Part shown: in pieces, positions 59,306-64,000 of the stretch
Layout: every line of letters begins with the position of its first letter
Position numbering within the stretch: the first letter of the stretch is position 1
Origin: Desulfobacteraceae bacterium
Lineage (GTDB): Bacteria > Desulfobacterota > Desulfobacteria > Desulfobacterales > Desulfobacteraceae
DNA: 64,000 nucleotides
Direction: 5' to 3'
NCBI GenBank assembly: GCA_016743945.1
Contig: JADGFI010000006.1
Span: 186,001-250,000, forward strand
Translations under genes and position numbers: made by a program
The notes under the pieces: generated by a model
What the model was told of the DNA's origin: nothing
The model's database searches: none
Seen by the model: the letters and a program-made list of their open reading frames with translations, nothing else

Positions 59306-60151
59306 CTATTTGGTAAATTCCTGATGATGCCCGCCCAGAAAAATATTGACTCCCAGAAAGGTAAAAATAATGATCATAAATCCCACAATTGTCATGATGG
59401 CAGATTTCCGGCCCCGCCACCCGGAATGGAAGCGAAAATGCAGCAGGGCCGCATACACCAGCCAGGTGCCAATGGAAAACACCTCTTTGAAATCCCAACT
59501 CCAAAACCGCCCCCAAATGGATTTTGCATAGATAAATCCGGTAATCAGGCCAAAAGTCAGCAGGGTAAACCCGGTGGTAATGCAGGTGTAACTGACATTG
59601 TCCAGAAAATCCAGAGAAGGCAAACGCTTATAGAAAAACCCCGGGGTTTTGGTTCGTATTCCCTTTTCCTGGATCAAATAAAGAATACCGGCACCGCAGG
59701 CAAGCCCCAGGGACGCATCCCCGGTAAAAACCAGAACAATGTGGGCAACAAACCAGAATCCCTTCAAAATTTCATTGGAAGCAACCGGGGTGTCCGGGAC
59801 CAGCATCACCGCCAGCATTAGAATGGACAAAAGGGTGGAAGCAAAAACACCCAAAATTTTAAGATTAAATTTATACTGAAAATATAAAAACATGCCCCCA
59901 AAGGCCAGGGCTGCAAGGGAAAGGCTCTGGGCCATATTTTTTATCGGCAGGTCCTGGGCTGCAATCCCTGTCACCAGGATACTTAAAAAATGGACGCCCA
60001 CCGCCGTTGACACCAGGTAAAAAGAAATCTTTTGAATTTTGTCCCTCTGGTCAAACAAAAAAAATAAATACCCTGCCATACTGAACAAATACAATAGGGT
60101 AGATATTTGTAATAGGATACTACTGGCACTACTGATACTATTTAGTTCCAT
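59306..60151 (-). CDS. CcsA/HemX-like cytochrome c assembly membrane protein
   Basis: The 281-residue protein has eight or so predicted membrane helices and the motif IWGRFWSWDFKEVFSIGTWL, which is the Trp-rich WWD-like signature of CcsA/ResC proteins with DFKEV in place of DPKET. Such proteins handle heme for cytochrome c assembly, while HemX forms regulate HemA levels. It lies between hemA and a precorrin-2 dehydrogenase gene, the usual place of HemX in this group, so either role is possible. Confidence 0.85.
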   Translation of the reverse strand: MELNSISSASSILLQISTLLYLFSMAGYLFFLFDQRDKIQKISFYLVSTAVGVHFLSILVTGIAAQDLPIKNMAQSLSLAALAFGGMFLYFQYKFNLKILGVFASTLLSILMLAVMLVPDTPVASNEILKGFWFVAHIVLVFTGDASLGLACGAGILYLIQEKGIRTKTPGFFYKRLPSLDFLDNVSYTCITTGFTLLTFGLITGFIYAKSIWGRFWSWDFKEVFSIGTWLVYAALLHFRFHSGWRGRKSAIMTIVGFMIIIFTFLGVNIFLGGHHQEFTK

Positions 60152-60154
60152 TTA

Positions 60155-60808
60155 TTACTCCTGTGGTACAAGGCGTTGATAACCATACCCGGGCCCCAGC
60201 AGTTCAAGGAGAACCGAGTCTATCCGGGTTTGATCATTGGCTGCAATCAGGTCAGGTATTTTTTTTTCAACCAAGGCGTTAAAGATTTTTTTATGGGCGC
60301 CGGGGTCATGGCCCTCTTTGAGCAATTTTTTCCGGATACTACCCATGAGCAAAAGAAAGTCCCCGTATTCCTGGCCCAACATCTGCTCAAGATCTTTGCG
60401 GATTTTTTTGGCCAGGGCCGGACTTGCCCCGGATGTGGAAACAGCACACACAAGGTCCCCTCTTTGCACAACAGAAGGAAGAATAAAATCGGATCTGCCC
60501 GGGGCATCGGCACTATTGCACAAGATCGACCTGGCGCTTGCATCCGCCTGAATCTGTTCGTTCAACCCCCTGTTGTCGGTGGCAGCAAAAACCAGAAAAG
60601 CTGTGGCAAGATCCCCAGGTTCATAGGATTTACAAACCCGGCAAATACAGGATATGGTTTCAAGCTTTTGGGAAAAAACCTTGCTGATCACCCGAACCCT
60701 GGCACCGGACCGGTGCAGGCCCATGGCTTTCCGGGTGCCGACCTCCCCCCCCCCCACCACCAGGCAGTCACGGTCTCGGACATCCAAAAAAATGGGATAA
60801 TATTTCAT
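60155..60808 (-). CDS. Precorrin-2 dehydrogenase / sirohydrochlorin ferrochelatase (Met8/CysG-N type)
   Basis: The 217-residue protein oxidises precorrin-2 to sirohydrochlorin and may insert iron to form siroheme, which dissimilatory sulfite reductase needs. It has the NAD motif CLVVGGGEVGTRKAMGLHRS (19-24 are GGGEVG), LVFAATDNRGLNEQI, CNSADAPGRSDFILPSVVQR with the probable catalytic Asp, and AVSTSGASPALAKKIRKDLE. The methyltransferase part of CysG is absent, so that step must be elsewhere. It heads an operon with the ccsA-like gene and hemA. Confidence 0.9.
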   Translation of the reverse strand: MKYYPIFLDVRDRDCLVVGGGEVGTRKAMGLHRSGARVRVISKVFSQKLETISCICRVCKSYEPGDLATAFLVFAATDNRGLNEQIQADASARSILCNSADAPGRSDFILPSVVQRGDLVCAVSTSGASPALAKKIRKDLEQMLGQEYGDFLLLMGSIRKKLLKEGHDPGAHKKIFNALVEKKIPDLIAANDQTRIDSVLLELLGPGYGYQRLVPQE

Positions 60809-60916
60809 TGTTGCTTAAGCCTTGCTCACTTATCTTGTTTTAATAAAAAGTTTAGTATATATTGCCGACTATAATTTTTCAATATCTATTCACCCGATGT
60901 TTGAGGATGCCCTGAG

Positions 60917-61756
60917 ATGATAATTGATTCCCATACCCACCTTTTCCCGGAACCGGTAAAAAACGACCGCTCCCTGTTTTTTGACAAGGAACCCGAATTC
61001 AAACTGCTCTATAACTCGCCCAGGGCAAAAATTTCCACCATCACTGAACTGATCGAAACCATGGATATCCATGGGGTGGACATTTCCGTGGTGTCAGGAT
61101 TCCCCTGGAGAAACCCGGACCTTGCCCAAAAAAACAACGATACCCTTCTGGAAGCTGTCCAGGGTTATCCGGACAGGATAAAAGGACTTGCCTGTTTTGA
61201 TCTGGGTTGGGAAGGCGCTGCTGATGAGGCAATCCGCTGCATGGCTGCAGGCCTGTCGGGGGTGGGAGAACTGGCCTTTTATCTTTCCGGCATTGATGCA
61301 AAAGCCCTAAGCCTTCTGGAACCTGTCATGACCGCCTTGAGAGAAAACGGTAACCGCCCCTGCATGATCCACACCAATGAACCCGTTGGTCACCCCTACC
61401 CCGGGAAAACCCCGGTTACACTGGAACAAATTGATTCCCTGGCCCGGGCCTTTCCCGATAACAGGATCATCCTGGCCCATTGGGGAGGGGGAATTTTTTT
61501 CTACCATGTGATGAAAAGACAAATGAAACAAACCCTGAAAAACATCTGGTATGATACCGCGGCATCGGTATTTCTCTATGACCCTGAAATTTATAATATG
61601 GCCATCCAGGCCAATGTCATTGACAAGGTGTTATTTGGCACGGATTTCCCCCTGCTGACACCGGACCGGTATTACGCAGACATGGACAAATCGGTCATGA
61701 CACCGACCCATAAACGACAGGTGTTGGGAGAAAATGCCCTTGCCCTTTTTGGGTAA
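60917..61756 (+). CDS. Amidohydrolase family protein (TIM-barrel metal hydrolase)
   Basis: The 279-residue protein belongs to the amidohydrolase-2 group: IIDSHTHLFPEP with two metal His (H6, H8), GVGELAFYLSGID, MIHTNEPVGHPYPG with a His, ILAHWGGGIFF and the active Asp in FGTDFPLLTP. Related enzymes are decarboxylases or hydrolases acting on small cyclic or aromatic acids; the substrate is unknown. The start follows GAGATG. It is divergent from the siroheme gene, about 110 bases away. Confidence 0.8.
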   Translation: MIIDSHTHLFPEPVKNDRSLFFDKEPEFKLLYNSPRAKISTITELIETMDIHGVDISVVSGFPWRNPDLAQKNNDTLLEAVQGYPDRIKGLACFDLGWEGAADEAIRCMAAGLSGVGELAFYLSGIDAKALSLLEPVMTALRENGNRPCMIHTNEPVGHPYPGKTPVTLEQIDSLARAFPDNRIILAHWGGGIFFYHVMKRQMKQTLKNIWYDTAASVFLYDPEIYNMAIQANVIDKVLFGTDFPLLTPDRYYADMDKSVMTPTHKRQVLGENALALFG

Positions 61757-61816
61757 AGAAAGGGAAAGTGACAGGGCTATTGCACCGTCAGCCTGCCGGT
61801 CCAGTGAACACCAGAA

Positions 61817-63823
61817 TTATGGTACTGTCAACTCCCGACTCACACTCTGAGTTTTATTGGCTGACTGATCCCAAACAACAACCCGGTAGAAGTAACGTTT
61901 GCCCTTTTGAACATGAACATCGGTATAGGTGGAATCACGAACCCGATCCCGATTAATTCGGATAAAGTCACGATTATTGCGACTGCGAAGAACATCGAAT
62001 CCAGCCAGATCTTTATCCTTTGAGATCATCGTCAATACAACTGTCTTTTTATCCGTGGCAGCGGTAAAACGGGTAATATTCGGAGGTTGATGGTCGAGAA
62101 CCTGCAGATTAAGCGGATTTGAGGAGTTGGACTCATTGCCGGATTTATCCACCGCAGTGACTGAATAGATGACGCTTTTTGCAACGGGAGGATGGGCATC
62201 CACAAAGGATGGCAGCCCAACAAGCTTGCTGGTAATTTTTTGCCGCTTACCCTCCACCGATCTATAAATATTATAACCGGCAAGGTCATATACATCCACA
62301 GGGTTCCAGGTGAGAGCAACATTGCCCCCCCGCACCGAAGAACCGGTAAAACTCGGAGCACGGGGTGGCGTGACATCAGGAAGCTGCACCTTGACCGTCT
62401 TGGAGGGGGCGGATTCATTATAATGGGTATCAACGGCGGAAATCCTATAATAATAGGGATAACGGGACAAATTTTTGGTCAAGACATCGTCGTACAATGG
62501 ATCCGCAACCAGCTCATCGTTGATCAAGGCCCAGTCAATATTATCGGGCCGCGTGGTTCGGTAGATCCGATACCCCAGCAAATCCTTTGCTGTGACGCCT
62601 TCCCACTGTAGTTTTATGGTGGCCTTTTTTGCCTCTCCCACAAGATTTTGCACCACCGGGGGCGGGGTGACATCCTTTGCAAGCCCCAGGGAATTCAGAG
62701 AGGGTAAAGATTCATACCCTCCTTTGTTCACCGCCGTGACGGAATAAAAATAATTCAGATCAACCCGAACGCTGGTATCCCGGAAAAAAGTTCCTTGTAC
62801 CAAATGTTCATTTAATTTGTTGTCAGCACCTTGGTATTTCTGGGATCGATAAATATTATAGCCCAGGATATCCTGATCAGAAGATGGCTGCCAATTGATA
62901 TCAATAAAGGTCTCTTTGGCCTCAACCGTTGGTCGCAAAAGCACAGCAGGATGGGGGTCAACCTTAATCTTCCCCAGGACCGGCAGGGTGAGCGGGCCAT
63001 CATCGGCAAAAAAATCAACTCCCCTGACCTTATAAAAAACAGTTTGACCTTGTTTAAGGGTGGTATCTGAATAAAAATAGGGGGCAACATTCATTGTTCC
63101 ATTGGCGTTCCTGCTGCTCTGAACCTGTACAGGGGCACTATTTATTTTCTCAAATGTCCCCTCATAGGTATCTGACCGATATATATTAAACATGGTATAG
63201 GCTTCGTAACCCTCCCATTTCAGCCCAACCCCCCAATCAAAACGATGGGCCTGAACATCCCAGAGCATGGGCATTTCCGGCTGGTCAGTTAAATTAACAC
63301 CGCGCTCCTGGGTAAATACAACCTCCTTACCCCTGTATACCTCCAGGGTGTAGACCACAGTGTTCATATCACCAGGGGGCTTGTCCTCATAATATTGTCC
63401 AAGGGCCCTGGCAATCTCAGGTTTCATCACCGAGATATATGTTAGCATACTCAAACGATTATCATTCTGGGCAAGGGACTGGTTCAACTCATTCCTGTTG
63501 TTTGCTGTTTCAAAGGGAAACATCAACTTCAACCCAGCCTTATTGTCTTTAAGCACCATTTTAGCCTGCTCAAAATCAAGCCTCTGCAGCCGGGCAAGCT
63601 GCTTTTTTTGATCAAGATGCCCCCCGGGAGCCCGCCAAAGAACATAGGTATAATCAAAGGTTCTGTCCGTAACCATCCACCGCAGCTTCACACCCTGGGC
63701 TGTATTTTTAATTTCAAAAATAAGGGAGGGCTCTTCGGCGCCAAGGGCAACCCCGGAAAAACCCGTGAACAAAAGACATATAAGAAAGAATCCTAGTATC
63801 ATTTTCAGTAGTATCGTTTTCAT
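61817..63823 (-). CDS. Secreted multi-fibronectin type III protein
   Basis: The 668-residue protein has a signal peptide (residues 1-28, cleavage near GVALGAEE) and then a chain of about five to six FN3 modules, each with the pattern LKWEGYE-type Trp strand, YNIYRS and YFYSVTAVN (for example GYNIYRSQKYQGADNK; GYRIYRTTRPD; GYNIYRSVEGKRQ). Charged regions and a preceding 180-residue unique N-terminal domain with RDER-like helices are visible. It probably works in the periplasm or at the surface. I place the start at ATG 63823 after AAGGTG rather than at the GTG at 63832. It follows the truncated gene by five bases. Confidence 0.8.
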   Translation of the reverse strand: MKTILLKMILGFFLICLLFTGFSGVALGAEEPSLIFEIKNTAQGVKLRWMVTDRTFDYTYVLWRAPGGHLDQKKQLARLQRLDFEQAKMVLKDNKAGLKLMFPFETANNRNELNQSLAQNDNRLSMLTYISVMKPEIARALGQYYEDKPPGDMNTVVYTLEVYRGKEVVFTQERGVNLTDQPEMPMLWDVQAHRFDWGVGLKWEGYEAYTMFNIYRSDTYEGTFEKINSAPVQVQSSRNANGTMNVAPYFYSDTTLKQGQTVFYKVRGVDFFADDGPLTLPVLGKIKVDPHPAVLLRPTVEAKETFIDINWQPSSDQDILGYNIYRSQKYQGADNKLNEHLVQGTFFRDTSVRVDLNYFYSVTAVNKGGYESLPSLNSLGLAKDVTPPPVVQNLVGEAKKATIKLQWEGVTAKDLLGYRIYRTTRPDNIDWALINDELVADPLYDDVLTKNLSRYPYYYRISAVDTHYNESAPSKTVKVQLPDVTPPRAPSFTGSSVRGGNVALTWNPVDVYDLAGYNIYRSVEGKRQKITSKLVGLPSFVDAHPPVAKSVIYSVTAVDKSGNESNSSNPLNLQVLDHQPPNITRFTAATDKKTVVLTMISKDKDLAGFDVLRSRNNRDFIRINRDRVRDSTYTDVHVQKGKRYFYRVVVWDQSANKTQSVSRELTVP

Positions 63824-63828
63824 AGTTA

Positions 63829-64000
63829 TCACCTTATCGGATTGCCATTGGCATCTTGTAATTCATCTGTACGATCACTGGATGCAGGGCGGGAAGTTCT
63901 TAGGGTTGTAATATGGCCGGTGTAATGCAGAGGCTCACCTCGTTCAAGTCCATATTCCTGACCCGCTCCCTCTTCAGAGGAAGTATTTTGCTCTAAACCA
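63829..64000 (-). CDS. 3' end of an unknown gene coupled to the FN3 gene
   Basis: The frame is open from the right edge to TGA at 63829-63831 and gives 56 residues, among them SSEEGAGQEYGLERGEPLHY, TGHITTLRTS and DRTDELQDANGNPIR. The tail is hydrophilic with no recognised domain. It ends five bases before the FN3 gene start, so both are in one operon; it could be another surface or periplasmic protein. The upstream part lies outside the window. Confidence 0.55.
   Translation of the reverse strand, partial: GLEQNTSSEEGAGQEYGLERGEPLHYTGHITTLRTSRPASSDRTDELQDANGNPIR

Overview
The window looks like a chromosomal segment of a motile, anaerobic, Gram-negative deltaproteobacterium, most likely a sulfate reducer of the Desulfobacter/Desulfobacula group. 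I infer this from the flagellar gene order with motE, the sigma-54 wiring, the paired acetyl-CoA hydrolase/transferase genes, the hemA-ccsA-CysG-type operon, and a small gene that appears to use UGA as selenocysteine. No rRNA, tRNA, CRISPR array or intact insertion sequence was found.

Bases 1-20,300 are mainly a minus-strand flagellar and chemosensory region. Read in transcription order it holds a REC-GAF-HD-GYP regulator, a PilZ protein, CheX, CheY, a FleQ-like sigma-54 activator without receiver domain, a large AMIN/TPR envelope protein, an FlrC-like sigma-54 activator, then flgB-flgC-fliE-fliF-fliG-fliH-fliI-fliJ-motE, and after two plus-strand genes fliK-flgD. Near-consensus sigma-54 promoters lie before the TPR-flrC pair, before flgB and before fliK. 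This reads as a locally encoded transcription cascade.

Bases 20,500-33,400 are metabolic: Lrp and a LysA-type decarboxylase, two hypotheticals, an acetyl-CoA hydrolase/transferase, a second one fused to a GNAT domain and lacking the catalytic Glu, an AMP-forming acyl-CoA synthetase, a Dus-family enzyme, and an FadH-like flavoenzyme with a MerR regulator. Between the MerR gene and a metallophosphoesterase sits the probable selenoprotein gene (54 residues) with a SECIS-like hairpin directly after the UGA.

Bases 35,000-47,200 contain a polyamine ABC transporter operon whose binding-protein gene is frameshifted, then FmdB, a trypsin-like protease, a Usp protein, an alpha/beta hydrolase, a DHA2-type MFS exporter, a DUF1848 protein, DusB, QueF and a PAAR-repeat protein.

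Bases 47,270-64,000 are housekeeping: HNH, Era, EngB, an aminotransferase with hisG and hisI, a basic protein made of two 56-residue repeats, PBP1A, a radical SAM protein, a striking fusion of a PHP phosphoesterase with full RNase III, DksA, the hemA-ccsA-precorrin-2 dehydrogenase operon, an amidohydrolase, and a multi-FN3 secreted protein. flgD at the left edge and a hypothetical gene at the right edge are cut by the window.
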